From contig JAHLTZ010000026.1 in assembly GCA_025786725.1 (NCBI GenBank), positions 62,001-126,000 on the forward strand: DNA of 64,000 nt, given 5' to 3'. This DNA is from Syncephalis fuscata. Its lineage: Eukaryota; Zoopagomycota; Zoopagomycetes; Zoopagales; Piptocephalidaceae. Under the pieces are notes generated by a model, which did not search any database, was not told the DNA's origin, and worked only from the letters and a program-made list of their open reading frames with translations. Both the position numbers and the translations under genes were made by a program. The number at the start of each line of letters is the position of its first letter. The first letter of the stretch is position 1. Shown here piece after piece: positions 24,402-36,070 of the stretch.

Positions 24402-26769
24402 TTAGACTGTTTATGAATATGCACAACATATCACATCTAGTTAGTGTATAAATCAGGAATATATAACATTGCTTACAGACTGGTAATATAAATATTAGGA
24501 CACAAACAGTGTATGATATATGCTTAGTATAGAAACAATTAATATATAATACCGCTTACATGCTATTAATAAAAAATAAACACGCACATTGAATGCTACG
24601 TGTTTAGAGTATGAAAACTAATACATAATGCCACTTACATGCTATTAATGCAAGTTATTAGATACACATAATGCACGATATATATATTTAGCGCATAGTC
24701 AGTCAATATGCAATGTCGCTTACGATCTATCATTACAAGATATCAAACATACAAGATGCATGGTATATGTTTAGAGCGGATAGTCAATACACAGTTTTAC
24801 TTACTATCTATTGATACAGGTTATTGGATATGCATAGTTCATATCACATAGTTAGCGTATAGTTAATTAATAGACTGTGTCGCTTACTAGCTGTTAATAC
24901 AAGTTGTTAAACACACAGATCGTATAATGTATGCTTAGTATATAGCTAGTGAGTATACAATGCCACTTACGATCTAACAATATAAGGTATTGGCCATACA
25001 CAATGCATGGCATGTATTAGCATGTAATTAGTAATATATAATATCACTTACTAGCTATTAATATGTGTATTAAATACACGTGGTTCATGGTATATGTTTA
25101 GTATATAGGTAGTTATTATACAAATACACTTACAAACTATTGATATAAATTATTAGACACACACAATGCATGGTGTATGTTTAGTATATAGTCACTAATA
25201 TACGATGCCACTTACTCCCTATCAATACATATTATTAAATATACATGGTGCATGGCATATGCTTAATATATAGCTATTGCATACACAATATCACTTACCA
25301 GCTATCAATACAGGATGTTGGGCATTATATGCCATGTCATATGTTTAATGTATAAATAAATGATATACAGTATCACTTACGAGCTATTAATACAAGTTGT
25401 CAGACACAGACAGTGTATGGCATGCGATTAAAGTACAACTCAATATACGATTCACTTACAAGCTATTAATCAAAATGATTGAACACACACGATAAATGCC
25501 ATATATTTAGTGTATAGTTAGGTAATGTACAATGCTATTTACCATCTATTAGCACAGATATTGCACACACACGCAATGTATGATATATTAATATTGTATA
25601 GCTAATTAACATACAATATCACTTACTTTCTATCGATGCAAATTATTAACATATAATGCACGCCATTTTTTAGTAGATAGCTAATAGTATGCAATGTCAC
25701 TTACGAGCTAATAATCCAAAGTATTGACCACATATGGCACATAGTATATGATTAGTATATAGCTATTAGTTATAGAGCACAACTTACGGGCTACATTGCA
25801 AGTTATTAAACACAAACCGTGCATCTTATGTGTTAGTATTAGTTAATTAGCATGAAATGCCACCTACTGGCTTTGATACAAGTTGTTAGACACGCACAGT
25901 GCATAAAATATGTTTAATTTTATAATTAGTTAATACACAATGCTATTTACCATCTAGTGACATAAGATTTGAATTATTGTAGCACATTTCATATGTTCAG
26001 CACATGGCTGACCAATATGGGATGCCACTTACCAGCTATTAATACAAGTTGTTAAAAGTTACAACACATGTCATATAGTTGGCGCATGTCTAATTAGTAT
26101 ACAATTCCGCTTACCTCCTATTAATAAAGCATTAGAATTACATCACATGCCATATATTCAGCACATGGCTGCTTAATAAAATACTACTTACCAACTATTA
26201 ATACAGTTGTTAGGCATAAACAGTGCATGGCATGTAGTTAAAGCATAGATAGCCAATATACAGTTCACTTACAGGCTATAATACAAGATATTAAACATAT
26301 ATGGTGCATGGCATGTATTTAATATGTAGATAATAAACATACACTGCCACTTACATGCTATTAATACAGTTAGTAAACACACATCATCACATAGCTTATG
26401 CTTAGTGTATAGCCAAGTAATATATACGCTACTTACATTCTAATGCTGTTTTATTAAACGCACACATTGCATGATATGTGTTTAGTGTATCATTAATTAG
26501 TATATAGTTATACTTACCCACTATTGATGCAAGTTATTAGACATACAAAATAAATAGCGTATAATTAGCGCATAAATGATTAGTACATAATGCTACTTAC
26601 TTTTTATTAGTGTTATTTAGTAATGTGAATAGCGTTTAACTAAATGAATAACTAGCTTTTGTAATGACAACATACCGCGACGAACTAGGACTAGTGTAGC
26701 ATTCACCATGGATGTAGTAGCCACAAAAACTACAATGATAGTACAAACGGTGGCAATAGAAAGCTTCAT
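24402..26769 (-). CDS. Secreted peptide gene built from 26 single-codon (3-nt) microexons
   Basis: The predicted spliced coding length is 177 nt from 2368 bp of DNA. Exon 1 (26769-26676, 94 nt, phase 1) encodes a signal peptide (MKLSIATVCTIIVVFVAT, likely cut after MVNA), then TLVLVRR. Then come 26 exons of 3 nt each, with introns of 70-82 nt, and a terminal exon starting at 24406 whose first bases finish a Phe codon and give TAA (24404-24402). The first intron is 155 nt. The microexon part begins VESSFGADAT, continues PQNASPGISN and ends PNNPSFF; it is free of stops, hydrophilic, and rich in Pro/Asn/Ser/Ala with one N-glycosylation sequon (NAS). RR just before it is a plausible Kex2-type processing site, so this part may be the mature secreted peptide. 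What is seen: exact AG-NNN-GT in all 26 units and a frame closing on a stop. Inference: that it is transcribed and spliced this way. No homologue is recognised. Confidence 0.8.
24407..26603 (-). repeat. Tandem array of ~82-bp intron-plus-codon units (27 units, one decayed)
   Basis: On the minus strand each unit reads GTAAGTGGCATTGTATATTA (5' part), a TACTAAAC-like motif in the middle, CATATGCCATGCA, a GTGTGT stretch, and a 3' end like TTGTATTAATAG, then three variable bases. Triplets by lower plus coordinate: 26518 TGG; 26437 AAT; 26355 CAT; 26273 CCT; 26192 TTG; 26115 GAG; 26033 CTG; 25951 ATG; 25868 CCA; 25788 CCC; 25705 CTC; 25627 AAA; 25543 ATG; 25460 CTT; 25381 CTC; 25299 CTG; 25216 GGA; 25134 TTT; 25052 CTA; 24971 ATC; 24888 CTA; 24805 ATA; 24724 ATC; 24639 CAT; 24560 CAT; 24477 TCT. 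All 26 have AG before and GT after; 19 different triplets occur. Donors are GTAAG in 23, GTAAA in two and GTAGG in one. Confidence 0.95.
26601..26603 (-). pseudogene. Decayed 27th microexon (lost acceptor)
   Basis: At the position expected for the first unit, the triplet AAA is followed by a perfect GTAAGT donor, and the distances to exon 1 (72 nt) and to the next unit (80 nt) fit the array. However, the base pair before it is AA where every other unit has AG. It should therefore be skipped, giving the 155-nt first intron. Including it would still keep the frame (adding Glu-Met in place of Val). A base-call error restoring AG cannot be excluded. Confidence 0.6.
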
Positions 26770-27809
26770 GGTAATACTAATCTGCTAAAACAAACAAGCG
26801 AGATAGACGATAGACTGTGGCTGGCAAAGAGTAGATAGTAGCGAGTATTTGGCAAACAGTAGAGTGTGATGATGAGGCCGCTGGTTGGTTGTGTGTATTG
26901 CATAGACTATTTAAATTGATGCTATTCTGGAGCATTAGAAAAATATGGTGCATGAGGTATACCTTTGAAGTACGATGCAAACCAATTAAACACATGTATA
27001 TTGGTAGAGCAGTGATATGATAGTATGTAGTCTAGCCCTTTGTTTAAACCCGTTCGGTATGTACACAAAAGATACGGGTAATAACATCCATTTTATCCAT
27101 GTGTAGCAGCAATCCATATAGCAATTTTCATAATATTGTTACACAGCTAATCATGCGGTCTAAACCAAATCTATTGGCTGACTTTGCAAAAACATAGAGA
27201 CTGCACAGCTGTGCCTTTGCTGTTGTTTTCACTGACAATCTCAATTTCCAGCATTTGCATGCACTTCAGACAACGCTAAACATCAATGCAACAGCAGTAT
27301 TGATAAGCTATATTTTTGGTTTACAAATATATATTGCAGTGCATAAATTACTAGTGATTCCTTAAACCGTAAAATACATTAATTAATTCCCACTTTTATT
27401 TGGTTTAACATGGCAACTTGACTAAAAAATAAATATTTTACTTTTGTTACTGTGTTATTACTTACTGATAAAGCCTTTATTGTTATCGATTGTTGGCATT
27501 AGTTATTAAATATTGCGCAATGGCGTTACTGATAATAAAATACTAGATTTAGCATCAGTGCCGTTGATTGCTTGCTCATAAAACAATATAAAGACACTGG
27601 ACTATACCCATCAAGTAATCTTAGTTCGACATAATCATTAAATCTACTATCTGCCATTGTAATATACGTATTTAATATTATTAAAATGGACAAGTGCACT
27701 TTTATTAAAATCACTGTTTTATACTTAAAAACTGAAGATAGTTGTAAATATTTATTTTCATATAAATGATCACATACAAGACAGGCTAATTGCCGCATCT
27801 GGCTATTAT
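26770..27809. promoter_or_regulatory. Upstream region of microexon gene and 3' flank of PAN3
   Basis: The microexon gene and PAN3 are both on the minus strand, so this 1 kb holds the promoter of the former. An AT-only box on the minus strand at about 26917-26908 (AATTTAAATA), some 140 bp before the start codon, could serve as a TATA element. No conserved frame was seen; the short minus frame at 27526-27798 is unsupported. Confidence 0.3.
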
Positions 27810-30717
27810 TTAGTGGCGTGGTGGGGGTTGCGACTGTTGTTGTGACAGTTCATCAAATGTTTGTGCTACACAGTGTTTAAGTTCTCGATACGTAACAATT
27901 AGACACGATTGTTCGTCGCGCGATACAAGCATAACCTTTTCATCTACTCCAGCGTCCAGCTAATTATAAAAACGAGTCATTAGTACAGGATTCAGCTATA
28001 ATATCATTATACCATTCGGCTTACCTTGTTGAGACAACTAATGACATGGGCCAAATCGACGACAGGTCGACCATTTTCATCCACTTGATGGAATACATAA
28101 TCACGAAATAGCTTTAATAAGTAGCGATCGCCCGTCTCAGCCCATCGAGGATCCATATCAAATCTACATTATACAGTGGTCAATTACTAAACTATCGATC
28201 AACACTATGCTTACTCGGGTCGTTCGTTGATAAAACCAAATTTACACAATAACCGTACAAGTCGACCATTCTCCAATTCACGTGTCAGTTCATTCTCTAG
28301 CTGGTCATTGTATCTAAATGCATTTTTTGTGTTAGTATGACGCTTGTTCCCCTTTATCTGTCACCGCTTACAAATGCATCGAGTTGATCTCATTTAGCAT
28401 ACGTGGGCCACATATGGTAACGACATCGTCTAGACTTTTCATGGGATATGGCTTGGTAAGCAGGTAGAGAATAACATTTTTCATATCTACTGAATACCGA
28501 CTAGAAAGATATTCTAGTGACTTGGGTATAAATCGCACGGCATTCAACGAATTGCATGCCAAAGTAAGAAGTAATTGGCCAAATTGTAGCATGTCCTCTT
28601 GCTGTAACATAAATAATCATTATTGTATAAGACATTTGTACATATAAAATGTTTAATTAATATAGCTCATAAGCTAATGACGCACCTGTGCTTGTCCTAT
28701 CATTTTGTTCGTTTCCACACCAAGTATATCGTATAAACCACAGCATCCAATACGCAATCTATAATCGGTAGATATACAAATAAATAATACTTTCTTAAAC
28801 AATACACACATATATATGTGTGTATATGTGCTATACTGACCGATTACGATTTGTCAATAGAATATTAGTAAGGTCCAGTACACGTAATGCCATACCAGCT
28901 GTATGAATAGTTTTCATAGCCGATAAAATCTGAATAACAAAACTCCATAAAAGTGATTCTGGCATATGTGTCTCTTCAAGAGAGGTGCCACGTTTAGATG
29001 ATGAAAAGTATTTTTCAAAGAGCGTAGGTGCTCGGGGAAAATAGTCATATACAATAATTAAGGCTATTTTATAAATGCATTAGAACAATCCATACTGTTA
29101 AATTAACCTACACTGATCGCCAAATACTTTGGTAGTAAACACTTCATGAACACTAATTAAATTTGCATGTCGTAAACGACGCCATGTCTCGGCCACTGCC
29201 ATACTCGACTGATGTGCCATTCGAAAACCTGGAATAATCAGTTAGATAGGCCAAAATTTGCCCAACCTATACCGCTCCTTACCTTCAATGCGACGAAGTA
29301 AATAGGAACGACCATCCATACGTGACACTGCTTTGTAGACATGTGTTGAATAGCCCACGACCTGACTTAGTCGAATATGTCGATCATCTAATGGAAATAG
29401 CGTATGATATACGTGTATTTCTGAAGGTAAATCCGGATCTCGCACTAATTTAATAAATTACAATTAGCATAATAGGCTCGAATCTACTGTTCATTACCTG
29501 TAAGATTATGTGTCAATTCTTCTTGTTTTTCCAACAATTCTCGGCGCAATACATCAGCCACAAAAAATCCATGTACTGTACGTTGGTTTGGAGCCAGACT
29601 CGGCAAATTATGTAGTGGTGCCGTATATAAATGGTGTTGTAGCTAAACTGATGCTTTAGGCACCACAAGCATTTATACAACTCCACTTACCGGTTGGAAT
29701 GCATAGCCGTCGTCTAATTCATTAGAATACATAGTCTCGCCAGCTGACATTGTACGTCGTGGTGCGACGTAATCTGCATTATTCTATTTACTTGTTAATT
29801 ATACGTAATCCGTAGTTATCCATCATCTATTGCTTACGTCATTCTCTGCAAATCCTAAACTACTCATGCCACGTGTCAGCTGTTGTGGCAATCCACTGGT
29901 GCCATTAAATGAAAGCGGGTTGGCATGCCGTGCCGGTGGCTGGTACATCCCACCTAGTACGCTAATCATGGTTTATTGTTCATATTTGATACAGAAACAT
30001 AATAGCTACCTTTGACCATATACCTGATGCGGTTGAGAATTTGGTGTTTCATACGATGAATACCCGTAGCCGCCATTAAGTGCTGCATTGCCCAGATCTA
30101 GACTGCTCATCATTTCGGCCGGCGCCGTTTGACCGCTCTGTGTAGGCGAAGCCGCTCTGTTTTGCGGCGTAAATACCGGTGATGTAGCATTAAGTCGCGA
30201 TGGCACACTATTTATAACTACTTAATCATAAAGCTATGCATTAAGTAAATGGCTTACTTGTCAGATTCCACAGATTTAGCCGGTGTTGTCTGTACAAATA
30301 TATAATAAGATGAATGCAATGATTAACTGTGATGGTAACTTACATTATGATTAAATTGACAGCCTTTGCCTTCAAATTTGCAATAGCCGTAAATATCACA
30401 TTTTTACATATCCGTGTACTTTTAGGCGTGCCAACTGAAGGTGGAGCCGTAATAATTGATGATGACTTTTCGCCATTCTCGCTGGTTGGTGCACCTGTAG
30501 CCGTTAGAGGAGGTGTACTTGGGATATCCTTTATAGCTGTGTCTTTCTCCTCTACTTCGGCCATTTCATCCATGGTAGAAGACAGTGCTACAGGAATAGA
30601 TGTCATTGAAGACACTCCTAATAGAACATATTGTTGAATAGACGTATACATATACACGCACCATACATCTACAGAATAGTAATTACCTGTCCATTCTTTA
30701 GCATTAGGCGACAACAT
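27810..30717 (-). CDS. PAN3: PAN3, pseudokinase subunit of the PAN2-PAN3 deadenylase
   Basis: This is the regulatory subunit that binds poly(A)/PABP and recruits the PAN2 nuclease for mRNA tail shortening. Exon 1 starts at 30717 ([10 protein letters not shown]). The protein then has a low-complexity segment with an N-terminal CCCH finger ([16 protein letters not shown]), a PAM2-like stretch ([14 protein letters not shown]), the pseudokinase domain ([32 protein letters not shown]), [16 protein letters not shown] and VILYLLT, a coiled coil, and the knob domain near the C-terminus ([20 protein letters not shown]). The usual kinase catalytic residues are absent, as expected for PAN3. Many introns of 50-70 nt occur. 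A one-base loss near 30397 sits inside the zinc finger; the finger is intact in the -1 frame. The stop is at 27812-27810. Confidence 0.93.
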
Positions 30718-31689
30718 CGCTTTGACAAATAATAAATAGAATAGATACGCCTTGGCTACAAATAGTTAAGAGTGTCAGGTGGTCCTTAACAATTAATAAA
30801 CCGGTGAACAATAGACTTACTTCAATCAGCACTATTTATATATTTATATAATAGTTATATATATATATACGTGGACTATCGTTCGACAAAAGGCTATTCA
30901 GTAATTGCTGATTACAGCGTTTTATTAAGTTAATAAATAGACTACAAGGCTTCTTTTTCAATACACTCACTCAGGTCAATTTTAGTAATCTGACTAGCAG
31001 ACCACCTGTCGCAGTAAAGTCGATGGAGTTAATAGGTGCAAATAACAATAAACAAACAGCGATGGTTAGTATTGGCCAAGCCCAAGGAACAGCCACCCAC
31101 CATGAACCGTTTAAAGATATTTAAGAAAGTAAAAGAAAAGGAAAGAGAGTGAGATAAACCAGAAAGTAAAAGAGTGGGATAAAAGCAAGGTTGTCAGGTG
31201 TGGACTATTTCACATAGTCAATTAATTAACATTAATTAATAGTCATAGTAATTTATTAGTAACTTATTAGTAGAACTAGTAGTAAATTGTTAATATCATG
31301 GCAATTCGTATTTGTATTAATACAATAGTTAGTATTAGTAACATCTCTATTACTATTAGCATTCTTATTATCGGCCTTCTTGGGATAATTAATTGTTACG
31401 TATTATTGTTAATTGCCATTTCTATTCTTTGTACGCTGGTTGTAGAACACCGCTACTGTGGTTATCACCGCCAGTACTGTTGCTTGTTTCGGTTCCTTTG
31501 GTAACCCCACACGCATGTATACTACTACTATTGCCTCCTTATTATTCCTCTTTATCACCCTGCCTATTCTATTTACTCCTTTCTCGGCATACATGCGCAT
31601 GCAAACGTATCTATAATATATGCTAGACGCATCGTTTCTATCCATTAAGTTATTACTCTCGTTACCAACCAACATTCAATACTTTTTCA
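30718..31689. promoter_or_regulatory. Divergent promoter region PAN3 / HECT ligase
   Basis: The two start codons face away from each other across 972 bp. It contains a (TA)n run near 30860, purine-rich DNA at 31120-31180 and a CT-rich segment at 31500-31600 just before the HECT start. The short frames on both strands at 31298-31675 overlap each other and have no motif. Confidence 0.4.
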
Positions 31690-34600
31690 ATGACTGAAAC
31701 ACAGAACTCGAACATGCCTTCATCCACCACCAATCACCACCATAACAATAGTAACAACACCAACAGTAACAATAACAACAACAGTGGCAGTGGCAGTGGC
31801 AGTGGCAGTAACAATAGTGGTGAACTTATCAACACTAACCTCCATATCCATAGTAATAGTAATAATCGTAGTGGTATCCATATTAACAATAATAGTACAA
31901 GTCGTGATATACGACTTGCACCATCAGAAAGTAACGGTGTTCGATCTCGTTGGCGTGGTCGGTCACTTCATATTCAATTGCCTCATGGAACAACAGTGGT
32001 ATCTGCACCTGTAAGTGCCAGTATTGTAGAGACTAGACGGACATCGGCGGTCTCATCTCATCATCACCACCACCACCATCCAACACCTATGACGGGTAAT
32101 CTATTGGATAGACCACCGTAAGTTGATATATTATAATATTGAACATTATCTAATACATTGCTTGATTAGACCAAATACAGCGACACCGGTTAGACTGTCA
32201 CACGTATCAGCATCGTCATCATCGGTCCCATCTGCGTATTCTCCCTATTTACGCTCAACGGCTTACAGTGCCAATGGATCACCCAGTGTTGTTGTACATC
32301 CACATACACCAACTGCCAATAACAGTAATACCACTGCTATGACCGCACAAACCACACCTTATTTATCGTCTTCACAGGTCCACCACCACCACTATCACCA
32401 CCACTATCATTTACATGTACCGTCAGGATCAGTGGCCGCATCGACATCGACTGCAGTTCAAGTATCTTCGGCCAATCCTCATACAAATAATGCGTCGTCT
32501 ATTCACAACAATGCTACAGTAACGACACCATTATATGCACCACAAGAAATGGCCCATAATACAGCTGTGCTATTAAATAGAAATGATACTGCAAATCGAC
32601 CTATTATGTATCATAGAACGCATTCGTTGTCTACTGAACATGCACAGTCATTACAGTCACCACATCAACACGCAGTATATGTAGGACATCGAGTACGGGG
32701 TGGCAGTATGCCTCATGTCTTCTCAGCACAAGAACCGATACGTCACTACACGCAACCAACGACACCGACCATTGTTATGACATCAACGGTAAATGGTGAA
32801 GCAGGATCAACATCTAGCACTACCGTCAATCCACCTTCAACACTACATGGATCAAATACTACGCCAAATGATAATGGAAACCATTCAGGATTAATGGATC
32901 ATCATCAACAACAACAGTATAGATCAGCAGGTAATCGGCATTATTGGGAAATGACAGATCAGCCATGTAAGTGGATTAATTAGTTTAATATTAATATAAT
33001 TAATTATATATAAATAATTAGTAAGATCACCATCTACAGTACAGTTACAGACCACAGGAGGACGTCGAAGATCTCATTCAGCTACTGAAGAGGATTTATT
33101 GACTATGGTTGATCGTAGACATCCATCAGTACGTAGGCATGTTTCTGGAGTACAGCAACAGCAACAGCAACAGCAACAACAGCAACAAAGACGTCGATAT
33201 GCACAACATTGTACAAAAATGGCGCGTATCGATTTAGATCATGAAAGTCATTCAAATGATACACGATCAGGTAACATGCTTAATACAGAATATAAATAGT
33301 ATTAACTAATATGAATATTAGATCCACATGTATTACTTGATTTGGAGTATATACTCACTCAAGCATCTTCAGAACGCTTATTGTTGCCTATTGATGAACA
33401 TCGACTATTTGCAGATATTGAACGACTATTTTCAAGTATTTATCAAATAACACATTTATTTTCGACACAAGAGAAATCGAGTACATCACGGCAAGATCCT
33501 ACTATATCGCTAAAGTACTCGCTTATTGAACGTACTTTTCGTATACTATGTGGTGAATCAACGATGATAAGCAATGACACTCCCAATGCTGCCATTAATA
33601 CTGTTGATACAGCCGATAAAGAAATACCCAATTCATCTGGATCTGGATCTGGATCTGGATCGACTGCTATGACTGCCGTTAATCCATTACGGCGACTTAT
33701 TGCATCAGCTTTGGGACGAGCTTTAAGTCGATTCAATTTTTGTCAAGGTCGTTTAGATAACCGAGTAATCATTGTACTAGCCGTAGTGAGCATGGTAAGT
33801 AATAGTAACTAATATTATTAGATAGTAATAATAATAATACTAACTATTAATTATAGAATCCTGATTTGCCTACACTTTTGGGACAGCACTTTTTAATTGC
33901 TTCATTTATCGATTTATGTTTACGACTTGAACCGGGACAACGTGTAGCGCTGTGCCATTGTTTAACACCTATTACGCGTGATAATTTACATGCGGAATCA
34001 AAAGCAACTACAGACCATTTATATCGGGTGGTTAAGGCGTTAAAACAACGTATTGATGACATTCTACGTAGTCCCAACGCTTTATCGCCCAACCAGGAAC
34101 CAGCGGTTTGCCACACTGTATTATGTATGGAAATATTTCGTATCCTTTATAGTGTTGTGTGATTACACGTCATATAATTAAGTAATTATGCTTAATGTAA
34201 TTGTGTAGATCGATACAACCAAGATCATGAATTATTGCCATTTGCTGACTTTTACAGTCAATCAATTAGTGAACGAATTGATGTACGAGAGGATTATCCA
34301 CACTATCGAGCACGTAGTGGGTAAGTTTACTGTAAATATCAATTATAAAATGTAATATTTAAAATGATTAGATTTTCATATTGTCACTATCCATTTGTAC
34401 TTAATGCAACGGTTAAGTGTGAAGTACTTCAAGTAGAAAATATTATTCGTATGCGCCATGAATTACAGGTAAATTAATATATAAATATACATATATATAT
34501 ATGTGTGTGTGGAATGAAATAGATAATTAACTGTAAATAATTAGGATGCCTTTTTTCGAACTTTATTTGTCGGTGTCAATAGTCCGTATTTGGTACTTGA

Positions 34601-36003
34601 AATACATCGAGAGAATATTATACGAGATACATTAAATCAGGTATGTATATACGATGGTAATAGTAGATGATTATACTAATTAAATAAATAGTTGGAATCT
34701 AAACCAGAATCTGAATTACGTAAACAGTTACGAGTTCATTTTGTAGGTGAAGAAGCAGTTGATGAAGGTGGTGTACAAAAGGAATTTTTTCAATTATTAG
34801 TACGAGAAATGTTTGATGAGAAATATGGCAAGTTTTATTAATTTAATAAAACTATTGTATTAATATAAGTATAGGCATGTTTACTTGGCATGAAGAATCG
34901 GGTAGATGCTGGTTTGCTCGTAATCCTGATGTCAACAAGGCTACACTTGATGAATATCAATTGATTGGACGGCTTATTGGACTAGCTATTTATAATGCGG
35001 TAATGCTTGATGTTCATCTACCTACAGCATTGTATAAAAAGCTACTTCGTCAGCCAGTACAATTGGCAGATCTTAAAACACTGGATCCGGTAATTAACAT
35101 AAACATTAATAATTAGTATATATGTGTATATATATACTAACTAAATTATCGTTAATATAATAGTCTATGGAACGTGGTCTGCGTGCACTATTGGATATGG
35201 ATGATGAACAATTGAGTTATATGGAACAAACATACGAAGTTGAATATGAATGCTTTGGACGACAATATACGCATAATCTACTACCCGAAGGTGCATCAGT
35301 GATGGTAACCACGTCCAATTGCCGCGATTTTGTTGATCGATATGTTACCTTTTTGCTGAATGGATCAGTCAAAGGTCCGTTTGATGCATTTAAAGAAGGA
35401 TTTGATCAAATATGCGGCAAAAGTACCATCCAAGTAAGTGAAAGACTGGATAATAAACGAATGGTAGTTTGCTAAACTTTAAAAAGATATTTCGACCTGA
35501 AGAATTGGAAATGATCGTTTGTGGTAGTCAGGAATTTGACTTCCATGCACTGGAACGAGCCACTAAATACGATGGTGGATATGAATCGACATCACCAGTT
35601 ATTCGGTAATAATAACACTGTTATAATAATTATAAATTATAAATTACTAATCATTTATTTTAACTTTTAAATTATTAGATACTTTTGGTCTGTAGCACAT
35701 GCCCTTGAAGAGGATCGTAAAAAGCAGCTTCTCTTTTTTGCCACAGGCACCGACCGTATTCCATTGGGTGGTCTAGGCAAACTGGCATTTACTATTGCAC
35801 GAAATGGTAGCGATTCTGATCGGTAAGTACTACATTTATCTATTTCATCTATAATGACACTATCTTATTATGCAATACTTAGTTTGCCAACAGCACATAC
35901 ATGTTTTAACGTATTACTTCTTCCAGACTATGGCAGTTTAGAAAAGTTGCAGAATCGACTACTAACTGCCATTAATAATTCGGAAGGTTTTGGTATGATT
36001 TAA
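31690..36003 (+). CDS. HECT-domain E3 ubiquitin ligase (UBE3A/HECTD2/Hul4 group)
   Basis: This ligase accepts ubiquitin from an E2 on its catalytic Cys and transfers it to substrate. Fourteen exons are supported, from 31690-32117 to 35883-36003. The N-terminal 600 residues are low complexity (Asn, His and Ser runs, a GS repeat, a 12-residue Gln tract at about 33155-33190, a second GS repeat at 33640-33660). The middle has helical regions ([26 protein letters not shown]). The HECT domain begins near [19 protein letters not shown], with [31 protein letters not shown], the catalytic Cys in [14 protein letters not shown], and the C-terminal SEGFGMI. The frame is clean throughout. The intron after 34827 has a GC donor (TATG|GCAAGT). 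Domain details fit the UBE3A/HECTD2 side of the family, but no AZUL zinc finger was seen. Confidence 0.93.
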
Positions 36004-36070
36004 TTAATAACGATTGATTGAACAATAATAAATCTTTTCACTCTTGTACACACACATTTATTGTTTGATC

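Noticed and set aside
24430-26603. CRISPR-like or satellite array
   Set aside because: Units of about 82 bp with only 3 variable bases do not fit CRISPR repeat-spacer geometry, and the host is eukaryotic. A plain satellite does not explain the perfect AG/GT boundaries or the frame that closes on a stop.
24402-26769. Reading the 26 triplets in phase 0 (each triplet one codon)
   Set aside because: It is also free of stops but gives a very hydrophobic peptide and disagrees with exon 1, which is 94 nt long and ends in phase 1; no alternative GT donor exists at that point.
30329-30637. Plus-strand frame opposite the PAN3 N-terminus
   Set aside because: Antisense shadow of the Ser/Pro/Ala-rich PAN3 segment; no motif of its own.
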